The notes under the pieces are model-generated. The model worked only from the letters and a program-made list of their open reading frames with translations. It made no database searches and had not been told where the DNA came from. A stretch of 33,486 nt of DNA from JANQGG01 sp964642175 (GTDB lineage: Bacteria > Bacteroidota > Chlorobiia > Chlorobiales > Chloroherpetonaceae), in contig CAZXOK010000012.1 of assembly GCA_964642175.1 (NCBI GenBank), positions 1-33,486 on the forward strand. The letters are read 5' to 3'. The translations under genes were made by a program, and so were the position numbers. Positions 1 to 5,425 of the stretch are shown here, piece by piece (the stretch's first letter is position 1; every line of letters begins with the position of its first letter).

Positions 1-173
1 ATAACCCAGAACATACTGTAGTAAACCCAGAACATACTGTAGTAAACCCAGAACAGGTTGTAGTAAACCCAGAACATACTGTAGTAAACCCAGAACATAC
101 TGCAGTAAACCCAGAACATAACCCAGAACATACTGTAGTAAACCCAGAACATAACCCAGAACAGGTTACCCCG
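1..173 (+). repeat. In-gene direct repeats, iteron-like (left part)
   Basis: Nine consecutive units begin with AACCCAGAACA, at 3, 24, 45, 66, 87, 108, 120, 141 and 153. Most are 21 bp: AACCCAGAACAT followed by ACTGTAGTA. The units at 108 and 141 are the 12-bp core only. Variants are few (AGGTTG at 55-60, GCAGTA at 102-107). All unit lengths are multiples of three, so the reading frame stays open and encodes NPEHTVV or NPEH. The array continues from the right end of the window (33392-33486). The 21-bp spacing equals two helical turns, as in many replication iterons. Copy number may be collapsed by assembly. Confidence 0.9.
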
Positions 174-362
174 CTGGTATATAATCCTGATGACGTTCGT
201 GGCCCACTGCTACAATGTGAGGCCTGGTGCAGGGAAAACGGGCTATCTTTGAGCAAAATGGCTGATGGATTGCGGGATTTAGAGGAAGTATCAGTAAAAA
301 CCTCATGTGGGCGTGATATAGACGTTATAAAGTGGATAACAGATGATTTTGAGAATAGATGA
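3..362 (+). CDS. C-terminal part of repeat-containing putative DNA-binding / replication protein (continues from right end)
   Basis: This frame is open from the first base to TGA at 360-362 and has no start, so it is a 3' part. Joined through the 13 bases shared by both window ends, it continues in frame the gene that starts at 33197: 290 + 349 = 639 nt, 212 codons plus stop. The first ~54 residues here are NPEH and NPEHTVV repeats. The last ~65 form a separate unique domain rich in charged residues (QCEAWCRENGLSLSKMADGL, then a region ending IKWITDDFENR). I do not recognise that domain. By analogy with lambda O, a C-terminal domain after in-gene iterons could contact the replication machinery. 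That role is inference; the frame and the repeats are seen directly. Confidence 0.75.
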   Translation, partial: NPEHTVVNPEHTVVNPEQVVVNPEHTVVNPEHTAVNPEHNPEHTVVNPEHNPEQVTPLVYNPDDVRGPLLQCEAWCRENGLSLSKMADGLRDLEEVSVKTSCGRDIDVIKWITDDFENR

Positions 363-419
363 TTTTTTTCTCAGAACTATGGGTACACTGTATTATACTA
401 TATTATGGTTAGGTGGGGG

Positions 420-437
420 CTATAGTATATACTATAG
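420..437. promoter_or_regulatory. Perfect 18-bp palindrome, operator candidate
   Basis: CTATAGTATATACTATAG is its own reverse complement. It contains inverted TAGTAT/ATACTA half-sites, which recur in the palindrome inside the late promoter (29697-29708). It lies about 285 bp upstream of the ribbon-helix-helix gene. A binding site for that regulator is plausible but not shown, and AT-rich DNA produces palindromes by chance more often than balanced DNA. Confidence 0.45.
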
Positions 438-540
438 TGTATATGTATTTCCCCTCTATATAGTTTCCCCGGTGAGAACATAAGTAAACTATATGTCGGA
501 AAACATGTTTTGTCAAATAAAAATGTAATGTTCGAAAAAG

Positions 541-643
541 CCCCTAAATTCAGGAACTTACAAGGCTGAAGGGGATTTATATAAAAATGCTATTGTAAAA
601 ATGTAAATTAGCATGTAAAATCAAGAACTTACAAGTGCGTTGA
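541..643. repeat. Direct repeat GAACTTACAAG displayed in two stem-loops
   Basis: The 11-mer occurs at 554-564 and 625-635, 71 bp apart. The first copy forms the loop of a stem made of CCCC 541-544 with GGGG 571-574, and TTCAG 549-553 with CTGAA 566-570. The second is flanked by a shorter TCAA/TTGA stem. Both are followed by AGGGGA a few bases later. The pattern suggests a protein or RNA recognition element. Confidence 0.45.
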
Positions 644-680
644 GGGGAACATTCCCCAGTGTAATTTAGAGATATTTTGT

Positions 681-707
681 TTTCACAGAAAAAGTGAAAC
701 TTTTTTT
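681..707 (+). terminator. Terminator-like hairpin upstream of the regulator gene
   Basis: Stem TTTCAC (681-686) with GTGAAA (694-699), 7-nt loop, then C and seven T (701-707). The stem is short and AT-rich, so it would be a weak intrinsic terminator. It lies directly before the ribosome binding site AAAGGAG (709-715) of the next gene. It could end transcription from the junction gene or act as a leader attenuator. Confidence 0.45.
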
Positions 708-721
708 CAAAGGAGTAAAAA

Positions 722-916
722 ATGAAGAATAAAATCCGTCGCGGCAGCAAAAGCGACACCAAAAACTATTGGAGATTGGCCGTTTCTTTTCACAAGCTTA
801 AAGACATAGACCTTGTAGAAGATATTGATATACTGAGCAAAGAGTACAACGTATCTCGGAGCTGGTTAGTGCGTGAGTTAGTGCGCAAAGGCCTAGGTTA
901 TCCTAGCCGACTATAA
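722..916 (+). CDS. Ribbon-helix-helix (CopG/Arc-like) DNA-binding protein
   Basis: A 64-residue protein. After a basic N-terminus, residues ~17-60 fit the ribbon-helix-helix pattern: a short strand (YWRLAVSFHKL), a first helix (DLVEDIDILSKEYN), then V-S-R-S at the helix start and a second helix (WLVRELVRKGL). Such proteins bind DNA as dimers through the paired strands and usually repress transcription. The start is set by AGGAG at 711-715, seven bases before ATG. It is first in the + strand block and separated from the next gene by a promoter (940-968), so it is probably an early regulator acting on palindromic sites here. The family call rests on motif shape only. Confidence 0.7.
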   Translation: MKNKIRRGSKSDTKNYWRLAVSFHKLKDIDLVEDIDILSKEYNVSRSWLVRELVRKGLGYPSRL

Positions 917-939
917 TAAACGTCACCAGACGCCCACAG

Positions 940-968
940 TTGACTCCTGAGCTTTTTATATGTATTAT
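940..968 (+). promoter_or_regulatory. Sigma70-type promoter for the early operon
   Basis: TTGACT (940-945), a spacer of exactly 17 bases, and TATTAT (963-968). Five of six bases match the -35 consensus and five of six match the -10. It lies 24 bases after the regulator's stop codon and would start a ~115-base leader before the gene at 1092. Confidence 0.65.
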
Positions 969-985
969 GGGTAGTAGTCATACCC
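969..985. promoter_or_regulatory. Inverted repeat at the promoter start site, operator candidate
   Basis: GGGTA (969-973) and TACCC (981-985) flank seven bases and directly abut the -10 hexamer, so the predicted transcription start falls inside the repeat. This is a classic repressor position. The neighbouring ribbon-helix-helix protein is the obvious candidate ligand; that link is inference. Confidence 0.4.
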
Positions 986-1035
986 ACCGGATATGAAAAC
1001 GTTTCTACGGGGCTCCTATGGCTTAGCTGAACGTT

Positions 1036-1080
1036 GCCATAAAAAGATTTTGTAGTTCAATTATACTAAACAAACAAACA
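1036..1080 (+). repeat. Repeated intergenic element, copy A
   Basis: It contains TAAAAAGATTTTGTAG, then TTCAATTATACTAAACAAAC, shared with copies at 32593, 32969 and 33131. Like the others it sits just upstream of a start codon (here 1092) with the ribosome binding region AAAGGA following. Across the circular junction all four copies fall within about 2 kb. Confidence 0.75.
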
Positions 1081-1091
1081 AAGGATATATT

Positions 1092-1493
1092 ATGAAGAAA
1101 CAAAGAGTATTAATTACAGGTTATCCACGAACCGGAAAAACAACGTGGGCAGGTAAGAATTTTAGTGATATTTTGCATACCGATGACACAATTCACATGG
1201 GTTGGAGTGAGAGTTCACAGTGCGTATCAGAGTGGCTAGACGAGCCGTACAGCTGCATAGAGGGCTGCACGGTAGTTAGAGCCCTCCGTAAGTGGATGCG
1301 GCGCTGTGAGGGCCGTCCAGCGGATGTAGTGTATTGGTTTGCGGAGCCACTGGAACGTTGGAGTGGCGGACAACAAACAATGTCTCGTGGTATGCTGACT
1401 GTGTGGAACGAGATACGTGACGAATTAGAAAACCGTGGAGTAGAGGTGCACGTTATACTGCGTGATGACCTCGGGGAGGAATATAATGGTTAA
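1092..1493 (+). CDS. P-loop NTPase, kinase-like, unknown substrate
   Basis: A 133-residue protein with a Walker A motif at residues 10-18 (GYPRTGKTT) after a hydrophobic strand (RVLITG), the N-terminal arrangement of small nucleoside-phosphate-binding proteins. DVVYWFAEPLERW (~79-91) could be a second core strand, but no clear Walker B acid follows. It is shorter than most phage nucleotide kinases (~180-250 residues). The start has AAAGGATAT upstream. It is the first gene after the promoter at 940-968 and overlaps the next gene by 8 bases, so it heads the operon. It might be a small kinase or a regulatory ATPase; NTP binding is well supported, the substrate is unknown. Confidence 0.6.
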   Translation: MKKQRVLITGYPRTGKTTWAGKNFSDILHTDDTIHMGWSESSQCVSEWLDEPYSCIEGCTVVRALRKWMRRCEGRPADVVYWFAEPLERWSGGQQTMSRGMLTVWNEIRDELENRGVEVHVILRDDLGEEYNG

Positions 1494-1698
1494 ATTAAAA
1501 AGTGTAAACGGTTCTATTTATATCAGAAAGTCTCTGTATTTTAAAGCTGAGCATTATAAAAACATGATTCAATGGTTTGAAAGAGTTGCTATTAAAAAGA
1601 ACACTACTTTTAATCTTCTTGTAAGAGAGCTTATGTGTGAAGCTTATCGGCGACACTTTTTAGAGAATGACTGGGTAGATGAGGATGATATAGAATGA
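1486..1698 (+). CDS. Small possible ribbon-helix-helix protein
   Basis: 70 residues from ATG at 1486, chosen because GGGGAGGA lies just upstream; the frame is open further upstream but only inside the preceding gene. The order is strand-like (GSIYIRKSLYF), a helix (AEHYKNMIQWFERVAIKK), then T-TFNLLVRELMCEAYRR as a second helix, and an acidic tail (DWVDEDDIE). LVREL also occurs in the second helix of the regulator at 722, which supports a shared ribbon-helix-helix fold. It overlaps the next gene by ATGA, so the two are translationally coupled. The fold call is tentative. Confidence 0.5.
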   Translation: MVKLKSVNGSIYIRKSLYFKAEHYKNMIQWFERVAIKKNTTFNLLVRELMCEAYRRHFLENDWVDEDDIE

Positions 1699-2027
1699 TG
1701 GACAGTTGTACGGTAGAAGAGTTAGTTAACCGTGGCTGGTGTGGGCGTGTTGCTACGCTCTACCAGCTGTGGACCTGGGGCGATGAGCCAGAGTTAATGA
1801 TTAGGTTAAATGAACGTTTGTTAAAGGAGAAAGACATGGAATTTTGTTCAGAAAGTAAGAGTGATAGTTACAGCGAGTGTAGTGAGAACTTAAGTGACAG
1901 CGAGTTAGTGGAGTGGTTACGTAATAACGACCCATTTTTACAGCAGATAGAGCAACAGGAAGAAGAATTAATACAACAAGCTCTAGATGCGATAGATTAT
2001 TTAGAGGCAGATAAAAATGAATTTTGA
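1695..2027 (+). CDS. Hypothetical acidic protein, methyltransferase operon
   Basis: A 110-residue protein I do not recognise. The first ~45 residues hold a Trp-rich segment (NRGWCGRVATLYQLWTWGDE). The middle is Ser/Glu-rich (SESKSDSYSECSENLSDSE), probably disordered, and the C-terminus is helical and Glu/Gln-rich (QQIEQQEEELIQQALDAIDY). The start overlaps the previous stop (ATGA). Its last 11 bases overlap the start of the methyltransferase half at 2017, the same overlap seen between the gene at 3272 and the decayed copy at 3630. So this gene end was part of the duplicated unit, or the overlap was kept by it. Confidence 0.6.
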   Translation: MMDSCTVEELVNRGWCGRVATLYQLWTWGDEPELMIRLNERLLKEKDMEFCSESKSDSYSECSENLSDSELVEWLRNNDPFLQQIEQQEEELIQQALDAIDYLEADKNEF

Positions 2028-2862
2028 TGTAGTGGTGGGCAACCCACCGTTTCAGGCTCCTAAAGATATAGGGAGTGGAAGGAACAGAAAAACTCTGGGC
2101 AGTGATATTTGGTCTAAATTTGTTGAAGTGAGTGTAGAGCTTTGCAAAGACCGGGGTTATATAGCTCTCATACATCCGCCACTGTGGAGGAAGCCCGGAC
2201 ACAGAATCTGGCCACTGCTTACTAATTATAAAATAAAATATCTCAGTATTCATAACCAAAAAGATGGACAAAATACTTTCGATGCTGCAACTCGATATGA
2301 TTGGTATGTAGTTCAAAAGTCTCGGCCCAGTGGAGCTACTACTGTGAGGGATGAACTTGGCGGTATTTCCCAAATAGTTTTAAACCAATGGGAGTTCCTT
2401 CCGAATTACAATTACTGGGAATTTGATAGCATCTTAGCAGCTCCAGGCGAAGAAGTGTGCGAAGTCTTATACAGTCGTTCATACGCCAGTTATAAAAAAT
2501 ATATGAGCGAAACCCAAAGCTCTAAAAATAAGTATCCCTGTGTATATGGCATGTATAAAGACGGCACGCACAAATATCTATATTCATCCCTTAACAGTGA
2601 GGGACATTTCGGTATCCCAAAAGTTATAATAAGCTGCGGCAGGTATCCGTACCCACATATAGATATGGAGGGTCGATATGGGATGACAGAGAACGCATTT
2701 GCTATAAAAGTTGATAGCCTGAGTGAAGCAGAAAATATTAAAAAAGCAATACAAACATACAGATTTAAAAACATTATCACATGCAGCAAGTGGGGCACAT
2801 TTAGAATTGAATGGAGAATGTTTAAATATTTTAAAAAAGATTTTTGGAAGGAGTTTGTATGA
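2017..2862 (+). CDS. N6-adenine DNA methyltransferase, catalytic (NPPF) and target-recognition half
   Basis: A 281-residue protein that begins directly at motif IV: MNFDVVVGNPPFQ, with NPPF at residues 9-12, the signature of N6-adenine methyltransferases. It continues with a V/VI-like strand (GYIALIHPPLWR) and a long C-terminal region ending in IEWRMFKYFKKDFW, as in single-chain Eco57I/phage-type adenine methylases. It lacks the S-adenosylmethionine-binding motifs X and I, which are in the next gene (2859). The two would have to assemble to make one enzyme that protects DNA by methylation or modifies it. In single-chain relatives the binding half comes first; here gene order is reversed. It overlaps its neighbours by 11 and 4 bases. 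Confidence 0.8.
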   Translation: MNFDVVVGNPPFQAPKDIGSGRNRKTLGSDIWSKFVEVSVELCKDRGYIALIHPPLWRKPGHRIWPLLTNYKIKYLSIHNQKDGQNTFDAATRYDWYVVQKSRPSGATTVRDELGGISQIVLNQWEFLPNYNYWEFDSILAAPGEEVCEVLYSRSYASYKKYMSETQSSKNKYPCVYGMYKDGTHKYLYSSLNSEGHFGIPKVIISCGRYPYPHIDMEGRYGMTENAFAIKVDSLSEAENIKKAIQTYRFKNIITCSKWGTFRIEWRMFKYFKKDFWKEFV

Positions 2863-3275
2863 TTAAATCAGCAATGAAAAAACTTGTTCATGAGGAGGGC
2901 GCACATAGTGTTTTAATGCGCTCGATTTATAGAAAAACCAAGCACGGAGAGGTGTTTACTCCTACCCCATTAGTATTAGAAATGCTACAAAAACTACCTA
3001 AAAGCGTTTGGAGGGAAGATAAGACGTTCTTAGACCCAGCTTGCGGCAATGGACAGTTTTTAGCAGCAGTACTAATAATCAAGAGAGAGTTAGGCCACCC
3101 AAACCCGCTTGAAAAAATTTACGGCGTGGACATAATGAGTGATAACATAGATGATTGTAGGGCAAGACTATTAGATATCGCGGGAAATACAAAGCGAAAC
3201 AGAGAGATTGTAGAGAAAAATATAGTGTGTAGGGATGGGCTTACATATGACTACAGCTTTGGAGATTATACGTGA
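2859..3275 (+). CDS. N6-adenine DNA methyltransferase, S-adenosylmethionine-binding half
   Basis: 138 residues from ATG at 2859 (GAAGGAG upstream, ATGA overlap). It carries motif X (GEVFTPTPLVLEML, residues 30-43), motif I (FLDPACGNGQFL, 57-68) and motif II (IYGVDI, 87-92), which bind S-adenosylmethionine. It stops after NIVCRDGLTYDYSFGDYT, the point where a single-chain enzyme would continue into FDVVxGNPPF. That second half is the gene just upstream (2017), and a decayed version lies downstream (3630). The protein cannot be an active methyltransferase alone. Whether the pair makes a working heterodimer is inference, but both halves have intact motifs. Confidence 0.8.
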   Translation: MIKSAMKKLVHEEGAHSVLMRSIYRKTKHGEVFTPTPLVLEMLQKLPKSVWREDKTFLDPACGNGQFLAAVLIIKRELGHPNPLEKIYGVDIMSDNIDDCRARLLDIAGNTKRNREIVEKNIVCRDGLTYDYSFGDYT

Positions 3276-3640
3276 GTTTAAATAATTTTTCTAAAGAATA
3301 TATAATTGGCACTGATATACATTATCGTAAAAAGATGGGGCAATATATATATACTGATAATTACAACACTAATAGGGCAATAGTTGTTAACAGAATAACA
3401 GGTTCTGGAAAAAACGCAGCTATTCGTGCTGCGATAGTTAATAAGAAGAAGTGGCTAGCTGAAAATCACGTTAATGTAATTGAAAAATGTAATTCTATTG
3501 TGAGTTTAGAATCTATATGTGAACAAATAGTATCTCGAGATACTCTATCCGCAATAAGAATCATAACGGGCAACACTCAGATATCAAAAACCGAGTTACT
3601 TAATTTAGTGCCCTTTAGTGATTATAAAAATGAAGTTTGA
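3272..3640 (+). CDS. Hypothetical protein inserted between methyltransferase segments
   Basis: 122 residues from a GTG start overlapping the previous stop; no ATG gives a comparable length. It is basic, with runs such as HYRKKMGQYIYTDNYNTN and NKKKWLAENHVNV, and I see no known motif. It sits exactly where a fused methyltransferase would have been joined: after the binding half and before the decayed catalytic half. It is therefore either an insertion or a remnant that split the ancestral gene. Its 3' end overlaps the decayed copy by 11 bases. A small endonuclease or recognition-domain origin is possible but unsupported. Confidence 0.45.
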   Translation: MSLNNFSKEYIIGTDIHYRKKMGQYIYTDNYNTNRAIVVNRITGSGKNAAIRAAIVNKKKWLAENHVNVIEKCNSIVSLESICEQIVSRDTLSAIRIITGNTQISKTELLNLVPFSDYKNEV

Positions 3641-3728
3641 CGTAATTTGCGGAAACCCATCGTTTCAGGCCCGCGAATACAAGATGTTTAAATACTTCAA
3701 AAAAGATTTTTGGGAGGAGGATATATGA
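3630..3728 (+). pseudogene. Internally deleted copy of the NPPF methyltransferase half
   Basis: A 32-codon frame encodes MKFDVICGNPSFQA joined to MFKYFKKDFWEEDI. The first part matches the N-terminus of the 281-residue gene at 2017 (MNFDVVVGNPPFQA) and the second matches its C-terminus (MFKYFKKDFWKEFV). About 250 internal residues are missing, and the catalytic NPPF has become NPSF. The flanks match too: both copies start 11 bases inside the preceding gene and end with an ATGA overlap onto the next. This is a collapsed duplicate that cannot be catalytic. It may persist only to couple translation of its neighbours. Confidence 0.8.
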
Positions 3729-3955
3729 AGAGCGCAGAACAAATACTTACTGTAGTGCGCAAACTGCAGAAGATTCACGATAACAAAACACTAGAGGCAT
3801 GGGATGAGTTACAGAGCCTAAGAATATATCGTGACAATACTTACATTGACAGATGCATAAAGCAATACGTTATCAATTGCGAACTGAATCAAATATACGA
3901 ATTGTTGGGCGATTGGATAGAGGGCCGCGAGGAGATATACAATGACTTGGAGTAG
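3725..3955 (+). CDS. Hypothetical small helical protein
   Basis: 76 residues from ATG at 3725, chosen for the strong GGGAGGAGG at 3712-3720 and the ATGA overlap with the decayed methyltransferase copy. It appears mostly helical (AEQILTVVRKLQKIHDNKTL, then CIKQYVINCELNQIYELLGDWI), with no recognised motif. It overlaps the next small gene by 14 bases. Its place in the early operon is the only functional hint. Confidence 0.6.
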   Translation: MKSAEQILTVVRKLQKIHDNKTLEAWDELQSLRIYRDNTYIDRCIKQYVINCELNQIYELLGDWIEGREEIYNDLE

Positions 3956-4067
3956 TGATACAGAACTCAATTCTTTTTTACAGATGGTATTAGACGATTT
4001 GTGCGATAATCCCAATCCCGGTGATGTCCGTATGCTGTATGTATATATGTTAGGAGAGTGGGGATGA
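3942..4067 (+). CDS. Very small hypothetical protein (41 aa)
   Basis: ATG at 3942, preceded by GAGGAGAT, encodes a 41-residue protein beginning MTWSSDTELNSFLQMVLDDL and ending YVYMLGEWG. It starts inside the end of the preceding gene and its TGA overlaps the ATG of the endonuclease gene (4064), so it fits the tightly coupled operon. The LGEWG ending resembles LLGDWIEG near the end of the preceding protein, which hints at a related short helical module. Function unknown. Confidence 0.5.
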   Translation: MTWSSDTELNSFLQMVLDDLCDNPNPGDVRMLYVYMLGEWG

Positions 4068-4741
4068 GCAAAGCACACAATTACATAGATATGACCGGAA
4101 AAGTGATAGGTCATTGGACTGTTTTAAATCAAGCCAAAATTTCTGGACGAGCGATGTATTGGAACTGCCGTTGTGTATGTGGTAAAGAAAAGGCTGTTAG
4201 AGGACAATGTCTGCGTAGTGGAAGGAGCCTTAGTTGTGGTTGTAAAAGGTCAGGTATGAATCCGCAACCCTGGTGTTTAGACCCACCTGTAGCGTATCTG
4301 GTACTAAAAGGGGTTCGCTGGGTAGTTGATGCCAGTGATTTAGACCGTGTAAGTTCTACTCGGTGGTTCTATTCTAAAAAGTATATTTATACAGTTATTG
4401 ATAACAATAAAATATATATGCACACTTATATTACAAGATTAGACTATGTAGACCACATAAACATGGATACTCGTGACAACAGACGTTGCAATCTAAGATT
4501 AGCAACACAGTCGCAAAACCTGTGTAACGTAGGTCGTAAAGTTACAAATACCAGCGGTTACAAAGGCGTGTCACTGCACAAAGCAAGCGGTAGGTGGCAA
4601 GCTACTATTGTAAAAAATAGACGTCAGCATCACTTGGGACTGTATGATACTGCGCGTGAAGCTGCACTGGCATACGACCGCGCAGCACTTCAGTTGCACG
4701 GGGAATTTGCTAGAACTAATGATATGTTGGGATTGTTATAA
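4064..4741 (+). CDS. HNH homing endonuclease with AP2 DNA-binding domain
   Basis: 225 residues from ATG at 4064 (AGGAG upstream). Three parts are visible. Residues 8-61 hold a Cys-rich N-terminal module found in phage HNH proteins (C35, C37, C39, C58, C60). Residues ~119-155 hold the HNH motif YVDHINMDTRDNRRCNLRLA, with D130, H131, N139 and N143. Residues 163-217 form an AP2 domain (SGYKGVSLHKASGRWQATI, then LGLYDTAREAALAYDRAALQ). These enzymes cut DNA site-specifically and move between phage genomes. It is last in the early operon, next to the split methyltransferase and two inverted repeats. Free-standing homing endonuclease is the best call. Confidence 0.88.
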   Translation: MSKAHNYIDMTGKVIGHWTVLNQAKISGRAMYWNCRCVCGKEKAVRGQCLRSGRSLSCGCKRSGMNPQPWCLDPPVAYLVLKGVRWVVDASDLDRVSSTRWFYSKKYIYTVIDNNKIYMHTYITRLDYVDHINMDTRDNRRCNLRLATQSQNLCNVGRKVTNTSGYKGVSLHKASGRWQATIVKNRRQHHLGLYDTAREAALAYDRAALQLHGEFARTNDMLGLL

Positions 4742-4744
4742 GTT

Positions 4745-4781
4745 GGCCCGGTTAGAAATGTGAGAAAAAACTAACCGGGCC
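4745..4781. terminator. Perfect 11-bp inverted repeat between convergent genes
   Basis: GGCCCGGTTAG (4745-4755) pairs exactly with CTAACCGGGCC (4771-4781) across a 15-base loop, directly after the endonuclease stop. No T-run follows on either strand, so it is not a textbook intrinsic terminator. Its site between convergent operons still makes transcription termination or mRNA 3'-end protection the likeliest role. Confidence 0.6.
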
Positions 4782-4858
4782 AGGAGGGAAAATACAAATC
4801 ACACTTTTTACAAAAACAACTATACTAAGTAACTATAAGAAAATATTTATTTAGTATG

Positions 4859-4877
4859 TGATGTCACAGTGACATCA
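4859..4877. promoter_or_regulatory. Perfect 19-bp palindromic site
   Basis: TGATGTCAC, a central A, then GTGACATCA. It lies in the same convergent intergenic space as the previous inverted repeat, 31 bases past the end of the last late gene. With one central base it suits a dimeric DNA-binding protein better than an RNA hairpin. Function unknown. Confidence 0.5.
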
Positions 4878-4907
4878 ATGTATATTATACACTGTATGAG
4901 GCAAAAG

Positions 4908-5237
4908 TCAACCCAATAAACGCAATAATCCGGTAGCCCCACCGGCAGCAATACCGGCACTGCCCAGTATCCACATAACTACCTTTATCCACGTGCGATT
5001 GTTTCGTGCTAAGTCTTCTATATTCTCTATACGTTTACGTAGAGCTATATCTTCATGCTCACTACGCTCCCCAGCGCGGTCGATTGCGCTCTCTATTTTA
5101 CGTATAGATTCTAGAATGTGACGCAGTTCTATTTGTATAGCTTGTATGTGTATTACAGCTTGTTCTACGTTGTTCAACCTGGAGTTTAGGTCGTCTACTT
5201 GCTTTTGAACTGACTTTCCATTTTCCATACCGTTCAT
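4908..5237 (-). CDS. Coiled-coil membrane protein, holin/XhlA-like
   Basis: 109 residues. Residues ~10-75 form a long amphipathic coiled coil (VDDLNSRLNNVEQAVIHIQ; LRHILESIRKIESAIDRAGE). Residues ~83-108 form one membrane segment (WIKVVMWILGSAGIAAGGA, ending GLLRLLG). This layout, coil first and a single C-terminal membrane helix, matches XhlA-type lysis accessory proteins, which act in the cytoplasmic membrane. It is the last gene of the late operon, a common place for lysis genes, and its start overlaps the previous stop (TAATG). No endolysin is seen nearby. A structural membrane protein is the alternative. Confidence 0.55.
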   Translation of the reverse strand: MNGMENGKSVQKQVDDLNSRLNNVEQAVIHIQAIQIELRHILESIRKIESAIDRAGERSEHEDIALRKRIENIEDLARNNRTWIKVVMWILGSAGIAAGGATGLLRLLG

Positions 5238-5413
5238 TACTCTACTCCGCCCAAATCCATTATTAGCCTACATCTTTCGACTTCCTCTAGTGTTTCGGGC
5301 TGGTATTCACGTAGCCACTCTTCAATGGCCGGCATCTGACGAACTAAGTCTACTAGCTCGTCGGTTTCCCAGGGGTATTCTTCTATCATCTGTGCATAAT
5401 CAAAATAATTCAT
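5237..5413 (-). CDS. Small acidic hypothetical protein (58 aa)
   Basis: ATG at 5413, preceded by AAAGGAAT, encodes 58 residues starting MNYFDYAQMIEEYPWETDEL and ending LIMDLGGVE. It is acidic and helical with no membrane segment. TAA overlaps the ATG of the following holin-like gene (TAATG), and it starts 12 bases after the DNRLRE-type gene, so it belongs to the late operon. The signals and tight packing support a real gene. Function unknown; a lysis regulator or chaperone would fit the position only. Confidence 0.65.
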   Translation of the reverse strand: MNYFDYAQMIEEYPWETDELVDLVRQMPAIEEWLREYQPETLEEVERCRLIMDLGGVE

Positions 5414-5425
5414 AATGTATTCCTT

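Larger units (their letters stand above)
363..720. other. Structured AT-rich intergenic region (candidate origin or control region)
   Basis: No convincing gene lies here. It holds a perfect 18-bp palindrome (420-437), a 12-bp palindrome AAAACATGTTTT (500-511), and an 11-nt direct repeat GAACTTACAAG at 554-564 and 625-635. Each repeat copy lies in the loop of a possible stem-loop: 541-574 (CCCC/GGGG plus TTCAG/CTGAA) and 621-643 (TCAA/TTGA). ATGCTA (587-592) and TAGCAT (609-614) form another inverted repeat. A terminator-like hairpin sits at 681-707. Its position just downstream of the iteron-like array and upstream of the regulator gene fits an unwinding or control region. Confidence 0.55.

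Noticed and set aside
1..173. CRISPR array
   Set aside because: Units are 12 or 21 bp, directly adjacent, with no variable spacers, and they encode an open frame.
1801..2373. 190-codon frame on the - strand opposite the methyltransferase half
   Set aside because: It is opposite an identified gene, has no ribosome site and no recognisable motif.
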